Part shown: in pieces, positions 1-16,600 of the stretch
Position numbering within the stretch: position 1 is the stretch's first letter
Layout: each line of letters opens with the position of its first letter
Assembly: GCA_036867785.1 (NCBI GenBank)
Contig: CP145423.1
Coordinates: 859,547 to 923,546, forward strand
Direction: 5' to 3'
Origin: Plasmodiophora brassicae
Taxonomy: Eukaryota > Endomyxa: Phytomyxea > Phytomyxea > Plasmodiophorida
DNA length: 64,000 bases
Position numbers and translations under genes: made by a program
Notes under the pieces: generated by a model
What the model was told of the DNA's origin: nothing
What the model saw: the letters and a program-made list of their open reading frames with translations, nothing else
Databases searched by the model: none

Positions 1-1146
1 CCCGGGCACACGCCGTCGTTGTCCGAGGGAACGATATATATTCCCAAGGGCCTCGGTTCGCTAGACGGGCACGTCGTTCGCATATGTACATATACATTTT
101 ATAGAGAGGGCGAGAGAGAGAGAGAGAGAGAAAGCTCCGGCGACTTGATACCGGATGGCAACCGTTGTAGCCGAGGGTTGCCCGTCGATCGACGGCATCG
201 ATGATGACGACCAGCTCCCCAGATCCACCAGTGGCCCGATTGAAGAACCCCCGGCCCCTGCCACGTATGAGTCGATATAGGCGGTTTTATCAGAGGTCGC
301 GGCAGTGTGCGGCGTGTGATGGTTCGGGCCCCTTCGTATTCGCTGGAACAGCTGGGTGTCAGCCTGCATGCGCCGGATCGGACACATGCAGACTGCCGCC
401 CTGCTGGTCCAGGGAGTGCGGAGGAGCTGGCCTGCGCGGCGCCCGACTTGTCAGCTGGTGAGGAGTGGTGTGGCTCAACGGCTTTGTCGTGCCCGTTATC
501 CTGTCGATGCGGTCATGGCGATCGATTTGGAAAATGCCGACCCGACCCGAAAAAGGGGGAGCCATGCGCACAATGCTCGGGTGGCGACTGCTGACTGGTG
601 AATGGTGATCCAACGCCACTGCAATGTTTTCGGGCCCCAATTGACTGTGGTGTCCAATTATTATTGGTCACTGACGGGGTTTGGACGCTGACCTCGGACC
701 CCAGCCCCAGTCGCCGTTTAGTGTACGCACAGCGCTGTACGCAGAGCAGGGCCTATCTTCAAGGGGTTGCAGAATGTTCCCGCGTACATACCTACGACGA
801 GGGCCGTTAAACCAAAATGTTCAGTGGGGTGAGAACAACGACAGCACACAGTGAATACGGCTATCGACCGGATGGGCGGACCCGAATCACAGTTGTCAAA
901 CGACGCATGGCTCGGTACCGACCGGTAGACGCAGGTCCTATGCTGCTGACCGGATCACCGGGACGAACAAAACGCGGTTTCCGGTGACGGACGGGGGAGG
1001 TCCCCGGAGACCGAGCTGCAGTTCGACGGGCGGTGGACGTCGTCGTTGCCCGTTGCGTCGACGGATTCGTCGGCCGCGGCGCGACACGGGGCGCCTGTGA
1101 CAGCGTGTACGCCGTGGACGTGCACGCTGCAACCCGCAGCGCATCG
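1..1146. other. Intergenic, no supported gene
   Basis: I see no convincing coding exon here. Several open frames overlap on both strands, but none has recognisable protein character. The stretch lies upstream of the Ca2+ ATPase gene and may hold its promoter or the end of a neighbour outside the window. The only clear structure is a short GA-repeat near 111-133. Confidence 0.5.
111..133 (+). repeat. (GA)n microsatellite
   Basis: A nearly pure GA/AG dinucleotide run, continued leftward by a short imperfect part. It is simple sequence with no other feature. Confidence 0.9.
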
Positions 1147-5241
<4,095 letters not shown>

Positions 5242-5384
5242 CAAGGTGCCGCCGGGACGCAGGCGCCCGCCCGGTCGCCCACAATCGCATAAACCGATGG
5301 GACATAGGATGCCAGGATCCCCCAGTGCCTGTGTACGTCTGATGCAGCCAGCGGGCGAGTTCGACAACGGATCAACGACGGTGG

Positions 5385-6997
5385 CTAGGCGGCTTCATTG
5401 AACAATATGTCATCCTTGATCACGACTGCGGCGCACACGACCATCGTCAGCAGGGGAACCGATACGAACGAACGCAGCTTACGGTCGGCTTCGATCGTAT
5501 AGGACGACCCGATGGTCGAGTTCGCGACGCTGCTCTGCTCCTGGAGGCGCGACTGCTGCCCGATGACGCTGCTCTCGACGCAGCAACTGACGGAACGTTC
5601 AGCACACGGCCGCGTTGTCCCCGCATCGAGGACGCGGGATGTCGAACCTACCTGGCGGCGACGTGGGCGCCGTCGAGCAGGACGGATCTCGTGACGACCG
5701 CATTGGGGCCGACGGAGCACCCGGGCCCGATGACCGAGTCGCGAAGCACGGCGCCCTCGCCGATGTGGACGTTGGCGGCGATGAGCGACTTGGAGATTTT
5801 CGCATGGGCGTGCGCCGGGTCGTCGGCCCGGTTGCCCCGATGGACCAGGGCCCAGTGCGCCTGCGACGCGCTGCACAGGACGAGGTTGGCCCTGGCGTAG
5901 GCGGGCAGCGAGTTGATCCGCGTGCAGTAGTACTGGTCGGGCATGACGAGCGCGTAGCACCCGTTGATCGGGTCGCTGTCCGGCTCGAACATGTACGACA
6001 TCGTGCGCGCCAGCTGGATGTCCGACTGGTCGCCCAGCAGGTCGTCGAACGGGAACGGGCGCGCGAACTGCTTCTGGACCAGGTAGGGGATCAGCTCCCG
6101 GTAGACGTCAGTGATGCCTGAACGGGGGCATTGAGAAACGTGACGCACAACGCGACCGCCGCTGTTACCCTTCTTGGCGTCGAGCACGTCGAGGACCCAG
6201 TGCGCCAGGATGGCGATGCCGGTCGTCTGGATGCGCGTCTGGACGGTCAGCGACCCGCCTGCCTGCTGCAGGATGGACGGGCCGAGCGAGAACGTCTGGT
6301 CCGATTCGATGTCGGCGGCCAGGCGCAGGTACACGAGTCGGTCGCCGTCCATGGCGACGTAATGTCGGGTCATGTCCGCCGCCAGCGCCGTGCGCCGCTG
6401 ACGTGCTGACTCGCCGTCGGGCAATTGCATCCGGTGAAGCAGGACCTGAACGACGACGACGACGGTGAGGTTCCCCGACAGGCGGCGAGCGCACGCGCGG
6501 GATACGGACGGTGGCACCGGCGACCCGGGTTCGATGCAGGTCGGCGAGCTCCAGCAGCGGCATCGTGCAGATGATGTCGGTGTCGACCAGCAGGAAGTCG
6601 TGGTCGATGTACCCGCGAACCTTCCGTAAGGCTGCTCGGCGGCGGCCGGCAATCAGCGACTGTGGTGGTGGTGGCCCATGGCACAGGCGGCGGACGTACC
6701 CTCGGCGGACCCGATGTTGTTCGGTACGTGCTCGACGCGGATCTTCATCGGTATGTCGTCCATGACGTGGCGCAGGGCGGCGGAGACGGCGGCGTGCGCC
6801 GACTGCGACACGACGACGATGCAGGACTCGAAGCCGGCCTGCGCGATCTGGTACAGCGGGAAGACGACGAGCGGGACGTTGCCGAGCGGCATCGCGGGCA
6901 GCGGCACCGTCTCCGACACCGGGTGCAGGTTCGACCGGTCGTCCAGCGCCAGCAGGACGGCATCGAACTCCACGAACCGGACGGCGTCTGGATCCAT
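5385..6997 (-). CDS. eIF2B gamma-like subunit (nucleotidyltransferase fold)
   Basis: Probable gamma subunit of the guanine-nucleotide exchange factor eIF2B, which recharges eIF2 with GTP in the cytosol. The N-terminal exon (6997 to about 6660) begins MDPDAVRFVEFDAVLLAL and has the NTP-transferase layout with PLPAMPLGNVPLVVFPLYQ, matching the PLLPVGNKPLI region of this family. A later exon has FLLVDTDIICTMPLLEL in place of the family's LVLSCDLITD. ELIPYLVQKQFARP closely matches the eIF2B gamma ELIPYLVRKQF signature. The C-terminus has hexapeptide-type repeats (AANVHIGEGAVLRDSVIG), as in the left-handed beta-helix. Introns I can place are 6118-6168 and 5587-5651, plus one or two in the 6400-6700 interval whose ends I could not fix. 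A related sugar-nucleotide pyrophosphorylase is the alternative, but the ELIPYLV motif argues for eIF2B gamma. Confidence 0.8.
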
Positions 6998-7638
6998 CGG
7001 TGCCGGCAGCGCTGGGCCTCACGGACTCCGATGTCGCTCTCGGGCAGTCCGGCACTGCCGCTGGCCACTGCAGTCTGCAGCTGCGTCACAGCGGCAGCTG
7101 CAAGGCAGGCGTGGCGCACATCCGGAACTGCTGCTGCTGCTGCTGCTGCTGCACGCCGCTGCGTATTCGTAATACCGTGACGGTACCGGCATCACCAGGA
7201 GACAAACGTTGGTGGTCGAAACGTGGTGGACCAACGGTGGGCGGGAACGTACGTCGCGGTGGCGGGTCGCGACTCGTGTCGGGCGAACGTAGCGCTCGGC
7301 CGGACGCCATGGGGCACCACCACCATAACCGGGTCGACCGGCGCTCAAGTTCTAATTCGGGAGCCGAAGTTGCGACTTGTCGGCTCTGGATCACGCGACC
7401 CATTCCAGGGTGTCGCCGTGATTCGTCCGCCTCAAGTACCGACGAGGGACAGCCCGGGGCGCTCGCCTACCATTATGAGCGCTGTGACTTTGACCGCGCT
7501 GCTCGTCGTGTCCCTCATCGTCGCGGCCATGGAGCATCAAGACCAAGCAGGCGCGACTGGCAACGACAGGCCGGCTCACCCGCAGATTGTATAAACGTGT
7601 AAAACGGTATACCGGACGACACGTATTCGAACGGGTTG
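6998..7638. other. Intergenic between two minus-strand genes
   Basis: No supported gene. It contains a short CTG run (7128-7152) and probably the promoter of the eIF2B gamma-like gene on its left side. Confidence 0.5.
7128..7152 (+). repeat. (CTG)8 trinucleotide run
   Basis: About eight consecutive CTG units. I find no convincing exon over it, so it is read as intergenic simple sequence. Confidence 0.85.
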
Positions 7639-8970
7639 CTAGCTGCCCTGCTTCCCAGTTGCCACGGCTGGGGCAACGATCGCGGTCCTCTTCGCCTCTG
7701 ACGACGGAACGGCCATGGCCGAGTCGACCTTCCCGACACGCAGTTTGCCCAGGACGTTGTCCATGGCGGACGGCTCCGGTCGAAACGTGGCCACCAGGGA
7801 AGATACGGCCAGCAATCCGCAAACCTGGTTGACGAAATGCGCTGCGAGGAAATGGGTCGGCGACATATCCTGGACGGCCAGCGTCACGAAATGTGACGCG
7901 ATAAACATCGCACCGAGTAGCCAGCTGATGCGAAGCCGCGTGGCGAACACCCGCCGACGCCCGCTGAGAGCGGTGCTAACCCCGACGCCTATTTGACGCT
8001 GCGAAGCGAGGACCTGACGGGTGACGGCAACGCAGGCATACCCCTGGTTGACGCTAAAGATGGTGAGAGCGCCTCCAAAGAACAGGTAGCTGGCGACGAC
8101 GCCCATCGGCATCACCTGTGTGTTTGCTGCTATGCCGAGGACGACAAACGTCGCGACAATGATCAAGGTGCCCGCAGCAACCGCGATCCGGTCTGCAATT
8201 AGCACGGAGGGGTCCGGTCCCAAGGCGGCCAACGACGGTGTCATTATCAATGCGATGCCGACACGAACCATGGAGATAAGCGGGAGCTCCAGGTAGCTGG
8301 TCAGAACAAGCGCGCCAAACGGCAAGCCCTGATTGTGGAACCAGGCGATATTGGCGGCTCGCACACAGCGGACGGCCTGTCCCAGGAACACAGCAGCGAG
8401 TGTGACAATGGCGGCCCGGGGTGGCGCCCTAAGTGCCCACTTGTCATCCACCACGAACTGTAGGATTCGGAATACAATGAAGACGATGATTGCCCCGGAT
8501 GCGATGACGGTGAATGTAAAGGCGGCGATCATGGAGGGCCGGCGCAGGGCCAAGGACGCCGGGTTCGCTTCAACCGATGGCCCATCGGAAGCCATACAGA
8601 TAACGTCGTTGCCTGAAACCCCGTCGAGATCATCGACGACAACAACAGCTGGTACACTCGCCAAGGGGCTTACTTCCGGGATCCAGTATGACCAAGCGAT
8701 GATCTCCAATGTTGTTCGAAGCAGGCTGGATGGGTTGGCATGGAACACTAAACCGGCGCAACCGTTGACGCGGCAGGCCCTGGTCCAGTCGGCAACGTTA
8801 ACGGTGACCGTGTTCACTTCGACGACAATGATGCGATTCGATGCGTGTGGGCCGACCGACGACAGGTGGGCGTCGGCACCGCCAAGCGCAAGGACGGCTG
8901 TCGACGAGATGTTGAACGTTGTGTTCTCGAATGCGAACCCATAGCTGGTCACGGAACGAACGTTGCCATC
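7639..8970 (-). pseudogene. Multi-helix membrane protein gene, body (split by LINE)
   Basis: Open frame of 444 codons running leftward from the LINE edge; it is the larger part of a gene whose first codons lie at 17898-17982. The N-terminal half looks extracellular, with NCAG-like GCAGLVFHANPSS resembling a protease-associated-domain turn. The second half has about seven hydrophobic helices from near 8540 down to 7760, for example SMIAAFTFTVIASGAIIVF, AAGTLIIVATFVVLGIAAN and FLAAHFVNQVCGLLAVSSL, followed by a charged tail. This is receptor-like topology; no family is recognised. The frame is continuous across the LINE flanks once one target copy is counted, so the gene was intact before insertion. 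Any ATG inside the LINE that opens this frame is a by-product of the insertion. Confidence 0.75.
8958..8970 (+). repeat. LINE target-site duplication, left copy
   Basis: The 13-base sequence gaacgttgccatc, identical to 17898-17910. It borders the 5' end of the LINE and lies in codons DGNV of the host gene on the other strand. Confidence 0.93.
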
Positions 8971-9515
8971 AAAAAACGTTTCAGTGCGCAAATGCCGTGG
9001 CGATGATGACGTCGAGCGGAACGCGGTGTGGCGAGGTCGAGCGAGAACGACAAGGGTGCTGCGGCGAGGTAGCGCGGCGCCGGGCCCGTGACCCATGGGG
9101 TGCTGAAACAGTAGTGGAAGCCCCCCGTCGCTCCTTCCTGGTGTGGGAAACCGGGTTGCTCGTCGCACGCCGGGTCCATGACCCGGCCGCACCACACGGA
9201 TTGGGCCGTGCCCGATCTGTCACCCCGACAGTCTGTGGCTGGAGGGGAACCCGGACGGTCGGTGACCGGAAGGGCCCAGCCAAGGGTAGTAACCCGAGGC
9301 TTCACCTGACTTCCCGTGGTCGTCAGGTTAGGGAAAGCGTCTGTGGCGCCTACCCTGCTGGAAGGACAAACAACACACAAACAACCAAAACTACGAAAAC
9401 CTCAATACCGTACTCCAATACTCCAAACTGCACCCTGAGCACTACATACGGCCCTACCTCTACCTCCCCTCATCGCACTCAACAAAACGCCATAAATACT
9501 CACACTGAAGCACCC

Positions 9516-10660
9516 ATGAGAAAAGGTAAACAGCGAAGTCATCATAAAAATTACCAAAACACAGAGCACCCCTGCGCCATATATGACAATGCCCTAACAG
9601 CACACAGCCCTCCGCTAGGTGAGCCCGCTGCGGAGTCCGAGGCGCACCCTCCAACCCCTACACTGACAGCAGGAGGCGCATACCTTGGCCGGACGATGGA
9701 CCACGACCCCCGCACTGGTGACAGAATGGAAATTCTCGACACCGAACACGCTGAACACCGCTTAGCCACAAAGCGCTCTAGGACGAACGAACCGCTGCCT
9801 ATGCCTAACGAGCGAAATGTAGCCAGGCCGAAGTGGAAAGCCGCTAAAGCTGGAACCGACGTTGCCACCCTTGAGCGCATTTGGAGCACACCTCCAACGA
9901 GCACAGATGAAGATGACTACCATGACACGGCTGCAGTCATCCCGCACACCCCGACGAGCGCCAAAGGCCTGATAGCTATGCTCCACCAGCGGCTCCCTGG
10001 GCTGCAGCACTTCAACCTCACATCGAACATCAGCAAGGGCAAGCGCCCGAACGAATTCCTACTACACGGGTTAAAAAAGGGTAAAAACTCAACACATACC
10101 CAGCACACCTCGACACATTTACACACCTCTGACCCCCCCATGGTGCAGGCCAATATCGGGCTATACAAGGAGCGGCTCAGGCGATCGGCGCCGAATGCCG
10201 CCCGGGCCAATCACACCACAGACAGATTATCATTTACAACTGCTCGGTCCACGATATCGATGACATATTGTCGATCGGCTACCCAGGACAGCCGGTGCCC
10301 TACAACATCGCACAGACGAACTCCGGAAACCATGCAATTGCCAGCTTCGCGACTAAGGAGGAAGCGGATACAGTGGCCAAGGCCAAGAAAATCCGAGCGG
10401 GAAAGATGCAGTGGCGAATCAAACAATGCCGCTCGAACACTAGCATCGTATGTCGCACATGCAAGTCCATCGAATGCCGGGACCCAGCCTGCGAGAAACT
10501 ACGCTGTGGATACGGATGCTCCGCGCCCCATGCCACGAAAAAGTGCCCGCTCACGGAGACCGAAAAGCAGAGCAAGCTCACCTTCTGCGTCACCTGCTCA
10601 GCTAACACGCACTTCTACACCAGATGCCCCCACCGATCCAAGACAATCAATGAGTTCTGA
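9516..10660 (+). CDS. LINE ORF1, zinc-knuckle nucleic-acid-binding protein
   Basis: Presumed RNA-binding protein of the LINE. The N-terminal half, from the ATG near 9516, is charged and rich in T, P and H. The C-terminal half carries Cys/His clusters (CRTCKSIECRDPACEKLRC, then CPLTETEKQ and CVTCSANTHFYTRC) typical of LINE ORF1 zinc knuckles. The two halves are in different frames. The change falls at or near a run of seven C at 10133-10139, where one extra C would join them, so this copy is either frame-broken, an assembly slip, or frameshifted at translation. The stop at 10658-10660 overlaps the ORF2 start by 11 bases. Confidence 0.7.
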
Positions 10661-13600
10661 AGACGTCACCATCCGAAGGCTCCACTCACGCAATAAAACC
10701 CAACCAAGCTGCAGCCCGCATGGCACCTGGAACCCCACCCGAGCACTGGATGAGTTCCCACCCCTTAACAAGAGGTTAGAAGAAGCGCGTGACGCAATAT
10801 ACAGAATCCCCCCACCAGGCAACGGAACCAGGAACAAACATAACGCTAGACAGACCTCGATACTGCAGTACATCCAAACTAATGCAGAGCTGAACGACCT
10901 CAACCTACAAGAATCAAATTCACAAGACGCTGTCGACCAGAACCGACTAAACGTCGGACAGTGGAACGCCCGAACACTGACTAAACTCAAAGCTGAACGA
11001 CTGGCAGAATTCGCGAAACTGAACAAAATCCACATACTATGTATATCTGAACTAGGCTCTAGAAGGAAAATTGCTCACTTCCCCAACTACGACTACTCGG
11101 ACCTGAATACTGAGTCGGGAATATTCTGGACAAAGAACATAAACGCAAAACGAATCAAAGCGGAGCAATTACAGCAATTTGAAAACAAAAGGATCACAAC
11201 TCAAATGGTCCTAATCAATGACGAAACGCTACTCATTCACCCCTACATCCCCCCTGATGTTAAGCAGCGAACACGCAAAGCATACTGGAACGAAATAGAG
11301 CGGTTTGTCACAAGTGAAAACAGACCTACAATCATCACAGGTGACCTCAACACACGAGACCGCCGACTAGATGCCTCGGTTACAGCACGAAGACCCTACC
11401 TAGACCCAATCCTGATTGAGTTCGAAGTCCTGAACGATATCACGCAGCCCACCAGATACGACCCCGCTAACGAGGAAAAAGGGAGCGTGCTTGACATTGC
11501 CATGTGCAATAGTGACGCGCGCGAAAACATCCTTGCATGGAGGCTAGGTCCCGACTTGGATAGCGACCACAAAATCACGATTATGGAAACTGCACTAACA
11601 ATCACCGAACCCGAATCACTTTTCGATGAAAATGACCACAAATCGACAGTTGACATCAACCTTACGACCGAGAACATCACCTTATGGCTTGAATACGAAA
11701 ACATCGCCGAAGCGAGCCTGAGCAAACTAAGCAGCATAATCAGAAATAGCATTGCTTATAAAGAAACACCCAGAGAAAACCACAGATTCTGGACTACAGC
11801 CCTCCGAGACGCCTGTCGTAGGAAAGAACAGGCGAAAGAAGCATTCCAAAAAGCGCGACGAGACCAAAAACCTGAGGCCTACATGGAGGCCCTGAAAACA
11901 ACGCTCCGTAATGAAAGCATTGAAGTATTAAGAGAATACAAAACAGCCAAGGTACAACGATACACTGAACTGGCAGAGACAGCGGTTGCTGACTCCACAG
12001 GCGCCACGACATGGAAGCTAATAAGAGAGATCAACCCTGAACTTAACAGCAAACGAACGCCACGAACAATCAAATCCAAAAGAGCCGGCGAGGAGGCTGA
12101 AGAAATAGCAACAAAATTTGCCAGCATCTACGACGATAACGACCTTGAAACGACAGAGAAAGAAAGGATGGAACACGACGCATTAATTAAGGCTCTCCAA
12201 ACAGAGAAAGAAAGCAATAGGCCAACACCTATCACTCGAAGAGAACTTGAAAAAGCCCTGAAGCGAGCCAAAATTCGTTCCGCCGGAGGAGTAGACGGCA
12301 TCACAAACGTGCTCCTCAAAAGAGCATGCGAAGATGAAACAACAGCGGAATATATCCTGGCAGCCATCAACAACGACATCGTCAAAGATGGAAAATTCCC
12401 AGACGACTTAAAAATCGCCAAAGTTCGGCCCCTACCGAAGGCAAAGCCAGGCGAATTCCGACCGATAGCCCTCCTGTCGAACTTAGCCAAACTAGTCGAA
12501 TCGATAATTGAAACCCGATTACGCCACCAAGCCGAAAAACACCTACCACCAAACCAGACAGGGGGTAGGGAGGCCCACAACACGTCCCAGGCGCTGATAC
12601 GCCTACTTCACCATGCGGGGTGCGCGGCAGCTAAAGACAAACAGTTCGCAACCATATTCTATGACTTCACAAAAGCATTCGACAGAGTGAAACATGTTAA
12701 GCTAATCGAAAAGATGCGAAGGATGCAAATTGACCCCTACCTAATACTAATAATCGACGAATGGCTCTCAAACAGGAAATTTGAAGTATCACACCGCGGA
12801 ACCACGTCCAGGCAACGAAAGCAAACGAGCGGGATCCCACAAGGGTCAAGTCTGAGTGTACTCCTATGGGCAATATACGTGTATGATGCTCCCCTTGAAG
12901 AAGACACTAGCAACATCTACGTTGATGACATCGCCACTTGGGCAACCGGACAAACAAAGAAACAGGTGAAACGCATCTTGCGTCGGAAGAACGCAGCCTT
13001 AATGAAATGGTGTGAAGACAACCACATCAAAATCAACTGGGACAAAACGGTGATACTTTTCAATGAGTATAACCCAGATGACTGCCTAAAGACGAACAAA
13101 ACCAGAATTACGACGGCCCCAGAAGTTAAGTACCTGGGAATCACGTTGCGCGCAAATGAGGAAGACAGAAGCGGGATGATGATGATCGACCTCACAGGCA
13201 TAGCAGCCAATATCAGGCAAAGGTGCAGAGCAGTCAGGTCACTCCTAAAATACAATTTTCCCACCAAGACATACCATCAAATATGCAAAGGATTCATTGG
13301 GGGGAAACTAAACTACTACCTGCCGATACTAGGAGCGGAGACTGGAAAAGAAATGAAAAGCGTACTTCGACCGTTAGAAATTGCATACAATGAGTACATG
13401 AGAGCATATGCTGGTGCGTTCTGCTCTACGCCAACACCTCTGCTGCACGCAATGACAGGATTTCCATTACTACGAGATGCCATATGCACAAGTACAACAA
13501 CGGCGGTACTATCGGCGATTGCTAACGACACCCTATTAGGACAAGAGTACGACACATGGGATGGGGAGGGCGATGGCTGGACCCCCCTCGGAATAGTGGA

Positions 13601-16600
13601 AAAGACCCTCTCTGAAAACATGCCCAGAGCGTACACGGACGTCCACCCGAAAGTAAAAATAGACGAGCAGATACTAGAAAACCTCTACCAAGTCCAATTC
13701 CACACAAGTTCTAGAGCAGAGGCTATAGAAAAACACCTTGCAGGGGAACTACTACCGCAAGAAGCACCAGTAGAAATATGGACTGACGGAAGCCTTACAC
13801 CGGGAGAAAATGCAGGGGCAGCCGCCCTGTATATTGATAACAGGACCGACCCTCCTACAGAGGAAGTAAGGGAAACTGCACTTAGCTCCATCATAGTACA
13901 ATCCAGTTACGAGACAGAACTCATTGCACTAGGATGTGGCCTGGACACAGCTGCCGAACAAGATGTCAAAGACACCAAAGTACACATATTTTCGGACTCT
14001 TTATCGTGGATCAGACAACTACAGGCCCTCCCAACAAGACCTAAAAGGGTTCATGACGAGGTGGCAGCCTGCGCAGATAAACTGGCTCAAGTGGTAGCGA
14101 ACAACAATGAGGTACACGTACACTTCATCCCTAGCCACGTCCCATTACCGAAGGACGCGGCAGCTCCGAGCAGCACGCTGGAAAGCGAAATCCAGGACGA
14201 CACCGAAACACAAAGCGACTGCGGAAACACACAAGACCTGAGCCCAGTGCGGAAACAAAACCACAACCGAGAACCACCTGTAAAAAACCGCAAGGACCTA
14301 TCGGAAGCAGACGGTGAAAAGATGAATGACTGTCCCAACTCGCAACCCCCGTGTCTTACACTGAAAGAAATCCAATACCAGACACCGCCCTCTCCTACCA
14401 ACTACGACCACACCGACACGGACAGTAGCAGTGAGCATACAGTACCCGCCTACGTAGACAAAACCCACCCCATCCAAATAGAGCCCAGAGAGTCCAACGA
14501 CGCTGATTGCAGCAGCGACGATGACTCAGACTCGGACTCCGCCACCCCCCGCAGAAGGAAATTCCTGGAAATAGGGCACAGCGAAGAAATCGACAAACTG
14601 GCCAAACGGGCGGCCAAGAAAGGTCTATGCGGAGTTGAACACTCCCCATTCATATCCTCCTACAAACTCCATTTGAGACGCATGGCAGCCGACCGATTAG
14701 AAGATCATCTAAAGAACAACATCAAAGAAAGCAAATGTGTGAGGACTGTCCGGAATAAACCGAGAACCCCGCGACGGACTTCGCCAGTCCGTCAAAGCGT
14801 TCGTTGCATCAGCTTGCCTGATCGTGACATTTTGACGGACTACCTATCCCACCACCCTCCTGTCGATCCCGCCTCGGCATCTCCTGCAGAACGTCAAGGC
14901 CTCGGTGGTACCTGGTCGAAGTCCCAGAGTACGTGTCCCGCCGTGCTGTATGCCTCTCAGGCCACCGGTGTTCCCCTGACCGCTTGCTGTCTCTTCCCGT
15001 CCGTCCGTGCCGATCTCGCCTCGGCATCTCCCGCAGAACGTCAAGGCCTCGGTCGTACCTGGTCCAAGTCCCAGAGTGCGTGTCCCGCCGTGCTGTATGC
15101 CTCTCAGGCCACCGGTGTTCCCCTGACCGCTTGCTGTCTCTTCCCGTCCGTCCGTGCCGATCTCGCCTCGGCATCCCCCGCAGAACGTCAAGGCCTCGGT
15201 CGTACCTGGTCCAAGTCCCAGAGTGCGTGTCCCGCCGTGCTGTATGCCTCTCAGGCCACCGGTGTTCCCCTGACCGCTTGCTGTCTCTTCCCGTCCGTCC
15301 GTGCCGATCTCGCCTCGGCATCCCCCGCAGAACGTCAAGGCCTCGGTCGTACCTGGTCCAAGTCCCAGAGTGCGTGTCCCGCCGTGCTGTATGCCTCTCA
15401 GGCCACCGGTGTTCCCCTGACCGCTTGCTGTCTCTTCCCGTCCGTCCGTGCCGATCTCGCCTCGGCATCCCCCGCAGAACGTCAAGGCCTCGGTCGTACC
15501 TGGTCCAAGTCCCAGAGTGCGTGTCCCGCCGTGCTGTATGCCTCTCAGGCCACAGGTGTTCCCCTGACCGCTTGCTGTCTCTTCCCGCCCGTCCGTCCGT
15601 CCGTGCCGATCTCGCCTCGGCATCCCCCGCAGAACGTCAAGGCCTCGGTCGTACCTGGTCCAAGTCCCAGAGTGCGTGTCCCGCCGTGCTGTATGCCTCT
15701 CAGGCCACCGGTGTTCCCCTGACCGCTTGCTGTCTCTTCCCGTCCGTCCGTGCCGATCTCGCCTCGGCATCCCCCGCAGAACGTCAAGGCCTCGGTCGTA
15801 CCTGGTCCAAGTCCCAGAGTGCGTGTCCCGCCGTGCTGTATGCCTCTCAGGCCACCGGTGTTCCCCTGACCGCTTGCTGTCTCTTCCCGTCCGTCCGTGC
15901 CGATCTCGCCTCGGCATCCCCCGCAGAACGTCAAGGCCTCGGTCGTACCTGGTCCAAGTCCCAGAGTGCGTGTCCCGCCGTGCTGTATGCCTCTCAGGCC
16001 ACAGGTGTTCCCCTGACCGCTTGCTGTCTCTTCCCGCCCGTCCGTCCGTCCGTGCCGATCTCGCCTCGGCATCCCCCGCAGAACGTCAAGGCCTCGGTCG
16101 TACCTGGTCCAAGTCCCAGAGTGCGTGTCCCGCCGTGCTGTATGCCTCTCAGGCCACCGGTGTTCCCCTGACCGCTTGCTGTCTCTTCCCGCCCGTCCGT
16201 CCGTCCGTGCCGATCTCGCCTCGGCATCCCCCGCAGAACGTCAAGGCCTTGGTCGTACCTGGTCCAAGTCCCAGAGTACGTGTCCCGCCGTGCTGTATGC
16301 CTCTCAGGCCACCGGTGTTCCCCTGACCACTTGCTGTCTCTTCCCGTCCGTCCGTGCCGATCCCGCCTCGGCATCTCCTGCACAACGTCAAGGCCTCGGT
16401 CGCAGCTGGTCCAAGTTCCAGAGTGCGCGTGTCCCGCCGTGCTGTTTGCCTCCCAGGCCGCCGGTGTTTCCCTGACCGCTTGCTGTCTCTACCCGTCCGT
16501 CCGTCCGCCAGTGTCGATCCCGCCTCGGCATCTCCTGCACAACGTCAAGGCCTCGGTTGCGACGTGCTGTCACTAACCAAACCTGTTCGTCCGTCTGCCC

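Noticed and set aside
8919-15722. Single 2267-codon open frame
   Set aside because: It runs from host sequence through the LINE leader, part of ORF1, ORF2 and into the satellite. Only the ORF2 portion and the first half of ORF1 are meaningful in this frame.
14809-16475. Long frames on both strands over the satellite (up to 412 codons)
   Set aside because: They are produced by a stop-free 147-base repeat whose length is a multiple of three; no protein character.
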